From Flavobacteriales bacterium (GTDB lineage Bacteria; Bacteroidota; Bacteroidia; Flavobacteriales_E; Vicingaceae): a stretch of 49,201 bases of DNA. Under the pieces are notes generated by a model. That model had not been told where the DNA came from and made no database searches. It worked only from the letters and a program-made list of their open reading frames with translations. Made by a program: the position numbers and the translations under genes. Below, piece by piece: positions 9,901 to 17,511 of the stretch (the stretch's first letter is position 1; each line of letters starts with the position of its first letter). The stretch is taken from contig JABAZP010000019.1 of NCBI GenBank assembly GCA_018608405.1, positions 1-49,201 of the forward strand, read 5' to 3'.

Positions 9901-10045
9901 TCCAATCAGTTTCGTAGGTGTTGTAGTTTTTAACAACCACTTCCTTTTGCTTAGGCAGAGTCGCTTTATTGCAAGCAGAAAAGCTGGCAATAAATACAAA
10001 TAAACCTAGGGTTAAATTTTTCCAATTCATACGGTCATTTTTCAA
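3992..10045 (-). CDS. Alpha-2-macroglobulin family lipoprotein (thioester protease trap)
   Basis: A 2017-residue envelope protein. It has an N-terminal lipoprotein signal with lipobox FSAC (Cys25); a second possible start (MNWKN) lies five residues in. About 40-400 is helical, repeat-like sequence. Macroglobulin beta-domains follow, including a FLFSDRAIYRPGQTVYFKG segment of the MG2 type (about 610) and a variable bait-like region with Met/Ala/Ser-rich sequence before FFYPQLNTDKTG. The thioester motif Cys-Ser-Glu-Gln is at Cys1477, followed by a helical thioester domain and a C-terminal beta domain. Family members trap attacking proteases and bind them covalently; E. coli YfhM does this in the periplasm beside the peptidoglycan synthase PbpC. 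No penicillin-binding protein is adjacent here. TRIC gene upstream, 36 nt away. Confidence 0.9.
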   Translation of the reverse strand: MKNDRMNWKNLTLGLFVFIASFSACNKATLPKQKEVVVKNYNTYETDWNAIEKMEQKGLGNSIIDKVDSILVKAIAEENTAQIFKALAYRSKYTNQIEEESNLKIFTRYETQIKNSSFPLKQLLHSAVAELYHQYHNQIRWKIQNRTTTQSFDKQDLRTWSLADILEKVDEHYQYSLTEKEDLLSYPIDNLQAILHLSDAKQSKNQFNGKNLQPTLFDFLANRALQYYQQNEGRINTPQDEFKIDDYPIFSSASEFVKIEFNSSDSNSNDFKTALLFQDLIGAHLNDVNKSPLLHIELSRLRHYYSTSQKKEKDNLYLNALMLLKENDGEAENAKEIEYAMAKYHFDHGSNYAKEESEEYRWELKKAFQISSAASEGDSYGAIQCQYLKNQIELKSLSLQTEKVYLPSEEIEYKVSTKNIDSLVFSLIRIPNTIDNFQKQNETTEEYLNRLSKIKSTRTWNSQLLNPGDYREHSYGFNLKPLSKGKYLLVASTAPDFSSQSAVTNYVEFQVSELSFISKNENKGVVDFYVLHRANGTPIQNAGLTSYYQDYNYDSRKYKLKVLGAHTSDQNGFVKITAANDRQNFSVFLSSENDTLNSASSFYSRNYTRTEKKRIETFLFSDRAIYRPGQTVYFKGIVVERGRKSNEIKTDYSSEVKLMNVNGELVSELKVKTNDYGSFQGSFVLPSSGLNGNYRIQTEGGLHYFSVEEYKRPTFEITLDSNKESAKVNQNVSINGNVIAFSGAKVSDAKITYRVQRRTSFPWWGYWWRPMPRMADKEVASGKVIADANGKFTFDFFAAADEQVASKWNPNFNFEINIDATSPSGETQSFIETITLGTKAVYLSSNLKGSLQLNELKKFVVHAKNIQGIEVDQKLNFALYQLKAPKKLVRENYWEDAEYFNNKIQVKKRNSLHEFERGQVLLKGVIESNVQNNVIGDLPGGAYELVATTTNGDSSQFAHRFELFNENSKLLPIPSAFEFKSLKMRAEPGEEASFLIGTSLENLLLLYEVHVDGKRISQKWITLSNEQRKMTLPIKESYRGGVQLSFIGVHNNREITETRTISVPYTNKKLQLTLGTYCNKVQPGSKEKWTMTISGIKGEKLAAELLAGMYDQSLDQFKTQNWAMNLYNNNGSAATWQTDGTFGFGYARQYGYERNYVQMPQRVFPSLNWFGFSLSRTKYLQFIDGLTMSMNKSIKYEGEPMMLEQEMVMADAVMGQASLKNSATTADSPPASTPLLKSNSPTSNPIRSDFRETAFFYPQLNTDKTGAVSFEFEMPDALTKWKFRALAHTKNLKVGTTETSIQTQKELMVSPTMPRFFREGDQLNVKVLVTNLNEKPQNGVASIQFFDAFTNQAIIIANGSAAAQKFNLFSGRNTALTWSIRIPRSIQAIKYEVKASSETFSDGEEKIIPVLPNRKLITESLPIAIRGNQQKQFIFDKLVDNTSETLTHESFTLEFTSNPAWYAAQALPYVVESTSECSEQVFARLYANLLAQKIARSNPRIQEVFELWRGLDSKELTSKLMQNKELKSILIEETPWLQQAKSETEQKKRIALLFDFNKMASEKEAALNKLKELQLPNGGWAWYKGMRDNRYMTQYIIEGFGHLKQLGIDLSSEPGMESLLRNGLSYLDNRIIEDYDWLTKHNKDLSKNHLNPTQIHYLYTRSLFLNIDPPANSTAIDYYLKQAEKYWVGRNLYIKGMQALALSRINPTSKVPQEIVTSLRDNALQTEQMGMYWKENQAGYYWHESPIETQAMMVEVFHEIAKDKIAVEELRIWLLKEKQTQMWSNSKATALACYALLIDNVKTLTTGSSISIKVGSQNLKPTDIEAGTGYFKEVWSKSEVKPELGVIEINKPSDGIAWGAAYWQYYDDLDQITSADVEEFSVSKTIFKVVVTEDGETMIPVDTSGIEVGDKIRIRLHIESKRNLEFVHVKDMRSSGFEPINVISKYKYQDGLGYYESTKDASTNFFMDRVNKGVYVFEYDLRATVSGNFSNGVCTMQCLYAPEFSSHSKGKRLNIKN

Positions 10046-10081
10046 TCATACGCTGTTAAGCAAATAAGATACCAGCTTTGG

Positions 10082-10741
10082 TTATTCGGTTTTTGTAAAA
10101 ATTCTTCGTTTCGAATCATCTATTCCTGAAAGACCTATCTTAAACTTAATGACAACTATTCTTATTGCAATGATTAAGGAAATTGTTGCTACCACATTCC
10201 ATTCAAAACTTAATACATCTTGCAGGAAAACAAATGCTGTCCCTCCGGCAACGCAGGCCATAGCATAAATTTCTTTTCTGAAAATTAACGGTATTTCATT
10301 AATCAAGATGTCTCGGACAACACCACCTAGTACTGCTGAGAACATTCCCATCATTACTGCAATTGGGGCGGGGACTTCAAGCATTAGTGCTTTACTTAAA
10401 CCCAATATTGTGAACACTCCAATTCCGATGGTATCAAACAGAAATAGGGTCTTTCTCAACTTTCTCACCCATGCCTTAAACAAAAATGTGATCCCAACTC
10501 CACTCAGAATAACATAAATGTAAATGGTATTTTGCATCCATCCTACCGGTGTGGTGCCCAGCAATAAGTCTCTTATAGTTCCACCGCCTACAGCGGTAAC
10601 AAACGCGATAAAAGCTGCTCCAAATAGGTCTAAATTCTTGGAAGATGCGGCCATAGAGCCACTAATTGCAAACACTAATGTTCCAATTAAATCTAAAATA
10701 TTTAATACTTCATCTGCATTTTTCGGGAAATCTATTGGCAT
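10082..10741 (-). CDS. TRIC-type (UPF0126/YadS) trimeric cation channel
   Basis: A 219-residue inner-membrane protein with about seven hydrophobic helices in two similar halves. Each half carries the family hallmark: GGGTIRDLLLG in the first and GGVVRDIL in the second. A glycine-containing helix with ISGSMAA is near the N-terminus. Bacterial TRIC proteins form trimeric K+-permeable channels with one pore per subunit. The length is typical. It lies 36 nt upstream of the alpha-2-macroglobulin gene on the same strand and may be co-transcribed with it. The divergent neighbour is the MMPL transporter. Physiological role in bacteria is uncertain. Confidence 0.9.
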   Translation of the reverse strand: MPIDFPKNADEVLNILDLIGTLVFAISGSMAASSKNLDLFGAAFIAFVTAVGGGTIRDLLLGTTPVGWMQNTIYIYVILSGVGITFLFKAWVRKLRKTLFLFDTIGIGVFTILGLSKALMLEVPAPIAVMMGMFSAVLGGVVRDILINEIPLIFRKEIYAMACVAGGTAFVFLQDVLSFEWNVVATISLIIAIRIVVIKFKIGLSGIDDSKRRIFTKTE

Positions 10742-10877
10742 AAAAGGCTCGTTTTTTAAAGGTTAAAATTGCAATTTCTTGTTCAACTTGCCTAATTTTC
10801 TGGGCTGCTATTAAATTTCGATATTTGCACCTTGCTGAAACACTAATTTTGGCTAAACAAATTTTTGCTTTTTACTC

Positions 10878-13274
10878 ATGTGGGAATCCTTTTCTAGTTT
10901 TATTTTAAGGCAGCGCGTTTTATTTATTTTTATAATAGTAGCACTCACTGCTTTTTTTGGTTACCACAGCAGAACGGTAAAAATGAGTTATGAAATGGCT
11001 CAAATGCTGCCTGAAGCCGACTCCACATTGCAGGTATTTAATCAATTCAAGGCGCAATTCGGGCAAGACGGGAGCATCATGGTGATTGGAGTCAAAGACG
11101 ACCAGTTGTATGAGCTGAAAAACTTTAAAGAGTGGTATCAACTCTCAAAACGATTAAAGGAGGTTGAAGGTATTGATAAGGTAGTTTCAATGGCTAATGT
11201 TTACGGGTTAGAAAAAGACAAAGTCAACAAGCGACTTGTGCCGTATCCTGTTATCGCCAGAGAGCCCCAGTCTCAAATAGAACTTGATAGTGTAATAAAT
11301 CAGGTTTACCAGCTGCCATTTTATGAAGGGTTTATCTACAGCGAAGATAAAAAGACCACATTAATGGCGCTTACCTTAGATCGTGAGTTGCTGGATTCTA
11401 AGGACCGCAAGTCTCTAATGGATGATGTCCATAAAGAGATTGATATATTTTTAGCGAATACGGAATTGCACGTTCGATATTCTGGTTTGCCATTTATTCG
11501 TGCCAATAACACGACAAAAGTGAGTGACGAAATAAAGCTATTTATTTTACTTGCAGTGCTGATAACTTCCCTTATTCTATTGTTGTTTTTTAGGTCGTTT
11601 AAAGCCATGTTGTTTTCCATGGTTATCGTTTTAGTTGGGGTTGTTTGGTCTGTCGGAATTCAAGCAATTTTAGGGTTCGATATTACCATTTTAACAGGAT
11701 TAATGCCGCCGTTAATCATTGTCATCGGAATACCCAACTGTATCTTCATTATCAACAAGTATCATCAAGAATACAAGCGGCATGGGAATAAAGTAAAGGC
11801 ATTAAAAACGACAATTAATAAAATCGGAAACGCCATATTTTTAACCAACACCACTACTTCATTGGGTTTTGGGACTTTTATTTTTACCGATAGTACCATT
11901 TTAATTGAATTTGGAATTGTTGCGACTTTCGGTATTTTGTCCGTTTTTGTGGTTTCGATTACACTGCTACCAATTATCTTAAGTTTTCAAAAACCACTGA
12001 AGGAAAGGCATGTTAAGCATTTGGAACGCCAATGGGTTCACGTTGTAGTTAACTACCTTGTAAACATTGTTACGTTGCACAGAAAAACGGTTTTCATTAC
12101 CACTGGGTTGATTATTGTTATAGCAGCTTATGGAGTTACCTTGATGAAAACAACTGGGAACATAGCCGATGATTTACCTAGGCAAGACCCTGTTTATTTG
12201 GATTTAAAGTTTTTTGAAGAGAATTTTCAAGGAGTTCTTCCATTTGAAGTTACAGTAGAGACTGATAAAAAGGGTGGGGCGACCCAATTGTCAACCTTAA
12301 AGCGAATCGATAAGCTGCAAAGTCTTTTAGGGGAGTATCCGGAATTCTCAAAGCCACTTTCAATAGTTGAAGGATTAAAGTTTGCGAAGCAAGGGTATTA
12401 TGGAGGAAATCCCGATAAGTATTCTCTATTTAATAATCAAGAAAAGAGTTTTTTAGGCCCTTATTTAACTTCTGGAAATGGAGAAAATGAAGGCTTGCTA
12501 AAGTCTTATTTAGACAGTAACCGACAAATTACAAGAATTACTGCCCAAATGGCCGACGTGGGGTCCAACAGGATGGAGACTATTTTATCTGAGTTAAAAC
12601 CAAAAGTAGATTCGATTTTTCCGAACGATAAGTACACGGTTAATTTTACTGGAACATCAGTGGTGTGGTTAGCAGGTACCAATTATTTGGTGAAGAATTT
12701 ATTTTTAAGTTTGGGCATTGCAATTGTTTTAATTGCAATTATTATGGCAATATTGTTTTCTTCGGCAAGAATGGTTTTAGTCAGTTTAGTTCCTAACCTA
12801 TTGCCACTGCTTTTAACCGCTTCTATAATGGGCTATTTTGGAATTTCCATTAAGCCTTCTACTATTTTAATTTTCAGCATTGCCTTTGGAATCTCTGTCG
12901 ATGATACGATTCACTTTTTAGCAAAGTATCGTCAAGAGTTAAGCAAACACTCACTCAATTTAAGAGAAGCAGCAATTAGTGCATTGAAAGAAACAGGGGT
13001 GAGTATGATTTACACGTCAATTGTATTGTTTTTTGGTTTTGGAGTATTCACCGCTTCCCAATTCGGAGGAACAATTGCCTTAGGACTTTTGGTTTCTCTC
13101 ACTTTGTTAATCGCCATGGCTTCAAACTTAATTTTGTTGCCTTCATTGTTGTTGTATTTCGATAATTGGTTAACAACAAAAGCATTTAAGTCAGAGTCAA
13201 TCGTTGTGTTAATTGATGAAGAAGAAGACATTGACCTAGATGAATTGGAAATAAAAGAGATAGAGAATTCTTAA
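10878..13274 (+). CDS. MMPL/RND-superfamily transporter
   Basis: A 798-residue inner-membrane transporter with two repeats, each one membrane helix, a large periplasmic domain, then about five helices. The first helix is at about 10-28. The first helix bundle (about 220-380) contains LMPPLIIVIGIPNCIFIINKY; the second (about 610-770) contains GISVDDTIHFLAKYRQEL. These are the conserved fourth-helix regions with acidic residues used for proton coupling. The size and layout fit MMPL or sterol-sensing-type RND permeases that move lipids or hydrophobic compounds. No membrane-fusion or TolC gene is adjacent, so a lipid or hopanoid-type substrate is possible but unproven. The tail (about 780-798) is strongly acidic. 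The next gene starts 37 nt after. Confidence 0.88.
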   Translation: MWESFSSFILRQRVLFIFIIVALTAFFGYHSRTVKMSYEMAQMLPEADSTLQVFNQFKAQFGQDGSIMVIGVKDDQLYELKNFKEWYQLSKRLKEVEGIDKVVSMANVYGLEKDKVNKRLVPYPVIAREPQSQIELDSVINQVYQLPFYEGFIYSEDKKTTLMALTLDRELLDSKDRKSLMDDVHKEIDIFLANTELHVRYSGLPFIRANNTTKVSDEIKLFILLAVLITSLILLLFFRSFKAMLFSMVIVLVGVVWSVGIQAILGFDITILTGLMPPLIIVIGIPNCIFIINKYHQEYKRHGNKVKALKTTINKIGNAIFLTNTTTSLGFGTFIFTDSTILIEFGIVATFGILSVFVVSITLLPIILSFQKPLKERHVKHLERQWVHVVVNYLVNIVTLHRKTVFITTGLIIVIAAYGVTLMKTTGNIADDLPRQDPVYLDLKFFEENFQGVLPFEVTVETDKKGGATQLSTLKRIDKLQSLLGEYPEFSKPLSIVEGLKFAKQGYYGGNPDKYSLFNNQEKSFLGPYLTSGNGENEGLLKSYLDSNRQITRITAQMADVGSNRMETILSELKPKVDSIFPNDKYTVNFTGTSVVWLAGTNYLVKNLFLSLGIAIVLIAIIMAILFSSARMVLVSLVPNLLPLLLTASIMGYFGISIKPSTILIFSIAFGISVDDTIHFLAKYRQELSKHSLNLREAAISALKETGVSMIYTSIVLFFGFGVFTASQFGGTIALGLLVSLTLLIAMASNLILLPSLLLYFDNWLTTKAFKSESIVVLIDEEEDIDLDELEIKEIENS

Positions 13275-13311
13275 TTTGGCATTTCATTAAAAGGAAACGT
13301 GTAAGCAAAAT

Positions 13312-14169
13312 ATGAAAGGAATAGTACTAGCAGGAGGATCCGGCACAAGACTTCATCCGTTAACGCTGGCAGTAAGTAAGCAACTAATGCCAGTTTACGA
13401 TAAGCCCATGATTTATTATCCGTTATCGGTTTTAATGAATGCAGGAATTAGTGAAATTTTAATCATTACTACTCCGCATGATAATGCGAGCTTTAAGAAA
13501 CTATTGGGAGATGGCTCTCAATTCGGCTGCAAGTTTGAATATGCTATACAGGAAGTTCCAAATGGTTTAGCGCAAGCTTTTGTTATTGGAGAAGAGTTTA
13601 TTGGTGACGAAAAGGTAGCTTTAATTTTAGGAGATAACATCTTTTACGGAAGTGGCATGGGTAAACTGTTGCAAGCAAACAATAATCCTGATGGTGGAAT
13701 TGTTTATGCGTATCATGTTTCAGATCCAGAGCGATATGGAGTAGTAGAGTTTGATGACAATCAAGTTGCTATTTCTATTGAAGAAAAACCTGAAAAACCT
13801 AAATCAAATTTTGCTGTTCCAGGTTTGTATTTTTATGACAATGATGTAATTCAAATTGCAAAGGAATTGGAACCGAGTGCACGAGGGGAGTATGAAATTA
13901 CCGATGTAAACAAGGTTTATCTTGAAAGAGGGAAACTGCAAGTCGCCATTTTAGATCGAGGAACTGCTTGGTTAGATACAGGAACATTTACTTCTTTAAT
14001 GCAAGCAGGTCAATTTGTTGAGGTTATAGAAGAGCGACAAGGGTTGAAAATTGGTTGTTTAGAAGAAATCGCGTACCGGCAAGGGTTTATTGATAAAACA
14101 CAGTTGAAAAAATTAGCAGAACCACTTTTGAAAAGTGGCTACGGCACATATTTAATGAACTTAGTATAA
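13312..14169 (+). CDS. rfbA: Glucose-1-phosphate thymidylyltransferase
   Basis: A 285-residue nucleotidyltransferase that makes dTDP-glucose from dTTP and glucose-1-phosphate, the entry step of dTDP-sugar synthesis. The N-terminal [11 protein letters not shown] is the nucleotide-binding and activation loop, with [17 protein letters not shown] directly after. GDNIFYG holds the metal-binding Asp, and EEKPEKPKS and [10 protein letters not shown] are standard family segments. Length is typical for the short RmlA type. It heads a tight operon: the epimerase follows after 1 nt, the polyprenyl synthase after that. The other rml genes (C, D) are not beside it, so the final sugar cannot be deduced here. 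Confidence 0.93.
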   Translation: MKGIVLAGGSGTRLHPLTLAVSKQLMPVYDKPMIYYPLSVLMNAGISEILIITTPHDNASFKKLLGDGSQFGCKFEYAIQEVPNGLAQAFVIGEEFIGDEKVALILGDNIFYGSGMGKLLQANNNPDGGIVYAYHVSDPERYGVVEFDDNQVAISIEEKPEKPKSNFAVPGLYFYDNDVIQIAKELEPSARGEYEITDVNKVYLERGKLQVAILDRGTAWLDTGTFTSLMQAGQFVEVIEERQGLKIGCLEEIAYRQGFIDKTQLKKLAEPLLKSGYGTYLMNLV

Positions 14170-14170
14170 G

Positions 14171-15106
14171 GTGGGTAAAAGAAAAATTTTAATTACAGGT
14201 GGAGCAGGATTTATCGGCAGTTCATTAGCTCACAAACTTGCTGAAGATAAGGGCAATACAATCACCATAGTTGATAATTTATTGACAGGTGACGTTAACC
14301 GTATTCCAAAAATGGAAAACGTTAAGTTCATAAAAGGAGATGTAAATGATAACCAAGTTATTTCGAGTATTTTTTACGGAAATAGTTTTGATTATGTATT
14401 TCATTATGCCGCAGTGGTAGGAGTTAAGCGTACCATTGAAAACCCTATTATGGTATTGGATGATTTGAAAGGGTTGCGGAATGTATTAGATCTTTGCAAG
14501 AACACATCTGTTAAAAGAACTTTCTTCTCATCCTCTTCCGAAGTATATGGAGAGCCAGTGGAATTGCCACAACACGAATACACAACTCCACTAAACTCTA
14601 GGTTGCCCTACGCCATTGTTAAAAATGTAGGAGAAGCGTTTCTCAAATCATATAAGCAAGAGTATAATTTAGACTACACAATTTTTAGGTTCTTCAATAC
14701 TTATGGACCACTTCAAAGTAAAGATTTTGTGGTATCTAAATTTATTGCAGCGGCACTCAAAAATGAAGACATCACCATTTATGGAGATGGTTCTCAAACA
14801 AGAACTTTCTGTTTTGTAGATGATAATATTCAAGCATGCGTTAATGCTTTCATGAAAGATGAGGTGATGAATGACGTCGTAAACATTGGTTCAGATAAGA
14901 TTTTAACTGTGTTGGAATTGGCGGAAATGATTATAAAAGTTTCTGGATCAGCGTCTAAGATTGTTCACTTACCAGCTTTAGAGGAAGGGGATATGACTAG
15001 AAGGCAACCTGATACGGGTAAAATGCTACAATTGCTCGGGAAAGAGCCACTGTCGCTAGAAGATGGTTTAAAGAAAGTAATTGATAATGCTTCCTACTTT
15101 TTGTAA
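14171..15106 (+). CDS. NAD-dependent nucleotide-sugar epimerase/dehydratase
   Basis: A 311-residue short-chain dehydrogenase of the extended type acting on nucleotide sugars. GGAGFIGSSLA near the N-terminus is the NAD-binding glycine motif. SSSSEVYG and YAIVK supply the catalytic Ser/Thr and Tyr-x3-Lys. RFFNTYGP and DGSQTRTFCFVDD are substrate-side motifs seen in UDP-glucose 4-epimerase, UDP-glucuronate decarboxylase and dTDP-glucose dehydratase relatives. It starts with GTG one base after the rfbA stop, which implies translational coupling; no ATG exists nearby. The exact reaction is not certain. Pairing with rfbA makes a dTDP-sugar substrate attractive, but it lacks the length and some motifs of canonical RmlB. 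Confidence 0.85.
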   Translation: MGKRKILITGGAGFIGSSLAHKLAEDKGNTITIVDNLLTGDVNRIPKMENVKFIKGDVNDNQVISSIFYGNSFDYVFHYAAVVGVKRTIENPIMVLDDLKGLRNVLDLCKNTSVKRTFFSSSSEVYGEPVELPQHEYTTPLNSRLPYAIVKNVGEAFLKSYKQEYNLDYTIFRFFNTYGPLQSKDFVVSKFIAAALKNEDITIYGDGSQTRTFCFVDDNIQACVNAFMKDEVMNDVVNIGSDKILTVLELAEMIIKVSGSASKIVHLPALEEGDMTRRQPDTGKMLQLLGKEPLSLEDGLKKVIDNASYFL

Positions 15107-15108
15107 AC

Positions 15109-16083
15109 ATGATCTATTCTTGGCAAGAATTAAGTAAACAAGTTGAGGCTGAAATAAATGCTTTTGACTTTTCAGGTAACCCAAATGAATTGTATGACCC
15201 TATAAGTTATACCATGACTTTGGGAGGGAAGCGAATTAGATCAACCTTATGTCTGTTAGCAGCCCAGCTTTTTGGTGGCGATTTAAAAAAGGCCATGAAT
15301 TTAGCCATGGCTGTTGAAGTGTTTCATAATTTCACTTTGGTGCATGACGACATTATGGACGAAGCACCAATTCGTCGCGGAAAACCAGCCGTGCACGCAA
15401 AATGGAATAGAGATGTAGCCATACTTTCTGGTGATGTGATGTTTGTTCAAGCATATCAGTTACTAGCAAAAGGAAACCCTGAGAAATTAAGTCAAATGTT
15501 ATCGGTTTTTAATCAAACTGCAATTGAGGTTTGTGAAGGGCAGCAATTCGACATGAACTTTGAAACTCGGGATGATGTAACAGCCGAGAATTACATTGAA
15601 ATGATTCGATTGAAAACAGGGGTTTTATTGGCTTGTAGCTTGCAGTTGGGAGCGTTTGAATCTGGAGCAACAGAAAAAGATGCTAAATTGATTTATGAAT
15701 TTGGAGAAAAGGTTGGAATTGCTTTTCAAATTCAAGATGACTTTTTAGACTGTTATGCAAAGCAAGAGGATTTTGGCAAAAGAGTAGGGGGAGATATAAT
15801 TTCCAACAAGAAAACTTTTCTCATGCTTACGGCTTTAGAAAAAGCGGATGCTCAACAAGCAAGTAGAATTGAAAACTTAATGACTTCTGATACAACTGAC
15901 GAACAAAAGGTAAGCGGGGTTTTAGAGGTTTACGATGAGTTGGATATTCCAACCGCAGCAAAATCTGCCATGCAAAACTATTTTGATGAAAGCTTAGCGG
16001 CTTTGAATCAAATTGAAGCAACTGCTGACTTGAAACAGCCACTTGTAGAATTGGCAGAAATGCTGATGATGCGGAAGAAGTAA
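15109..16083 (+). CDS. Trans-polyprenyl diphosphate synthase
   Basis: A 324-residue class I (all-trans) prenyltransferase that elongates isoprenyl diphosphates with IPP. GGKRIRSTL holds the IPP-binding Lys and Arg. The first aspartate-rich motif is DDIMD (Asp80, 81, 84) followed by RRG. The second is QDDFLD at about residue 215. The chain length (for example octaprenyl for quinones, or geranylgeranyl) depends on residues before the first motif and cannot be settled by eye. The start lies 2 nt after the epimerase stop. The likely products are quinone side chains; a glycan-carrier role would normally need the unrelated cis synthase. It converges with the next gene with only one base between stop codons. 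Confidence 0.92.
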   Translation: MIYSWQELSKQVEAEINAFDFSGNPNELYDPISYTMTLGGKRIRSTLCLLAAQLFGGDLKKAMNLAMAVEVFHNFTLVHDDIMDEAPIRRGKPAVHAKWNRDVAILSGDVMFVQAYQLLAKGNPEKLSQMLSVFNQTAIEVCEGQQFDMNFETRDDVTAENYIEMIRLKTGVLLACSLQLGAFESGATEKDAKLIYEFGEKVGIAFQIQDDFLDCYAKQEDFGKRVGGDIISNKKTFLMLTALEKADAQQASRIENLMTSDTTDEQKVSGVLEVYDELDIPTAAKSAMQNYFDESLAALNQIEATADLKQPLVELAEMLMMRKK

Positions 16084-16084
16084 A

Positions 16085-16987
16085 TCACTTCTGATAAATC
16101 TCCCTCAGCGCTCCTTCCAACTCAGTATACTGAAATTTAAAACCAGTGTTCTGAATTTTTTCCGGCGAAACCCTGCTACCTTCTAAAACCAAAAGAGCTC
16201 GTGTTCCTAAAATCAGTTTCATCATAAATGCAGGAACATTGGGTAAGAAAAAAGGACGATTTAATACCTTGGCTAATACCTTGGTAAAAGTTTTGTTGTT
16301 CACTTGATTTGGAGCCCCAGCATTGTGCGGTCCCTCCAGTTTATTCTCCATGGCATGAATAAACATTCTGCATAAGTCGTCGATGTGGATCCAAGGCATA
16401 TATTGTTTGCCTGATCCCAAAGGAGCGGCGGCATATAACTTTACTGGTTTCGCCATTTCTTTTAATGCTCCACCATTTTTATCTAAAACAATTCCAATGC
16501 GAATTAAAGCGGTAGGAATTCCTAGTTTTTTTATGGAGTTTGTACTTTGCTCCCACAACTCGCAGGTTTCCGCCAAAAAGTCGTTGCCGGAAGCATCATT
16601 TTCTTTAAAAATATGTTCACCGGTTACAAAACCATAATAGCCAACTGCCGAGGCAGACACAAATGATTTAGGCTTATTAGAATTACTAGAAATTGCCTTA
16701 GCTAATAGTTCTGTACTTTTTACTCGACTATCAACAATTTCCTTTTTACGCTCATCTGTCCAGGGTTCGTCAACAATGCCAGCTCCGGTCAAGTTAATAA
16801 TGTGGTCGTAATCAGCTATCGCAGATGCATCTAATTTTTGATTTTTTACATCCCATTCAATGGTGTTTTTTTTCCCCTTAGCACTTCGACTAAGGACCCA
16901 AACATCATAGCCTTTATTTGTCAATAATTGGCTTAATCGATTACCAACTAATCCACTTCCTCCACCGAGTAAAACTTTTTTTCCCAT
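16085..16987 (-). CDS. TIGR01777-family NAD-dependent epimerase (YfcH/SDR39U1-like)
   Basis: A 300-residue atypical extended SDR. GGGSGLVGNRL near the N-terminus is the dinucleotide-binding loop. VSASAVGYYGF is the typical family segment, and MPWIHIDDL precedes the C-terminal DUF1731-like region containing GAPNQVNNKTF and the end GALREIY. Relatives include E. coli YfcH and human SDR39U1; substrates are unknown. The gene is monocistronic in appearance, transcribed divergently from the small gene at 17072 (84-nt gap) and convergently with the polyprenyl synthase. Confidence 0.9.
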   Translation of the reverse strand: MGKKVLLGGGSGLVGNRLSQLLTNKGYDVWVLSRSAKGKKNTIEWDVKNQKLDASAIADYDHIINLTGAGIVDEPWTDERKKEIVDSRVKSTELLAKAISSNSNKPKSFVSASAVGYYGFVTGEHIFKENDASGNDFLAETCELWEQSTNSIKKLGIPTALIRIGIVLDKNGGALKEMAKPVKLYAAAPLGSGKQYMPWIHIDDLCRMFIHAMENKLEGPHNAGAPNQVNNKTFTKVLAKVLNRPFFLPNVPAFMMKLILGTRALLVLEGSRVSPEKIQNTGFKFQYTELEGALREIYQK

Positions 16988-17071
16988 TTTAACTAGTTCT
17001 TAATTATCAAACCGTTTAGTGTAAAATTAGTTCCTAAAACCCTAAATTTAGCGTTGTATAATATTTTATTC

Positions 17072-17443
17072 ATGGCAATAATCTCAGCTTCAGAATTAAC
17101 TCTTTATAAAAACAATCAACTTATAGTTGATCAAGTTGCTTTGCAAACCCAAAAGGATTTTCAGCTGTACGACGAAAAAATAGAATTTACCGGGAATCAA
17201 GATACAGCGTATGAAGAATTATTCGATCAGATTAAGCCAATAATTTTTCGAATGTTGGAATTAGACTCTACTCGTTTTTTTTCTCTTTTGTACGCCATCG
17301 ACGTAGATGAAAAGAAGGTAAGAGCACTACTTTTGGGAGACGAGGAAGTAGACGTAGCCGTCGAATTGACACATTTAATTTTAGAGAGAGAATTACTTAA
17401 AGTTGCTACGCGAAAGCTTTTTTCTCAGCAAAGTAATATCTAG
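17072..17443 (+). CDS. Hypothetical protein, 123 residues
   Basis: A small soluble protein without signal peptide or membrane segment. The ATG at 17072 is chosen over an in-frame TTG at 17054 because the upstream extension adds only a hydrophobic six-residue tail. It is rich in Leu, Glu and Asp and looks helical, with DSTRFFSLLYAIDVDEKKV in the middle and VELTHLILERELLK near the end. I do not recognise the family. It sits 68 nt upstream of sucA on the same strand, with a -7 box in between, so it may be a separate unit. Confidence 0.7.
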   Translation: MAIISASELTLYKNNQLIVDQVALQTQKDFQLYDEKIEFTGNQDTAYEELFDQIKPIIFRMLELDSTRFFSLLYAIDVDEKKVRALLLGDEEVDVAVELTHLILERELLKVATRKLFSQQSNI

Positions 17444-17474
17444 ATGATTTTACATAGAGGTCGAGCGGAATTAT

Positions 17475-17482
17475 TAAATTTG
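17475..17482 (+). promoter_or_regulatory. -7 box (TAnnTTTG type) for sucAB
   Basis: TAAATTTG matches TAnnTTTG exactly and ends 29 nt before the sucA ATG, the same distance seen for other boxes in this window. A TTTT run, not TTTG, sits 23 nt upstream (17448-17451), so the -33 element is weak. Confidence 0.5.
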
Positions 17483-17511
17483 CGCCGTGATTATTCACCT
17501 TACAATAATTT

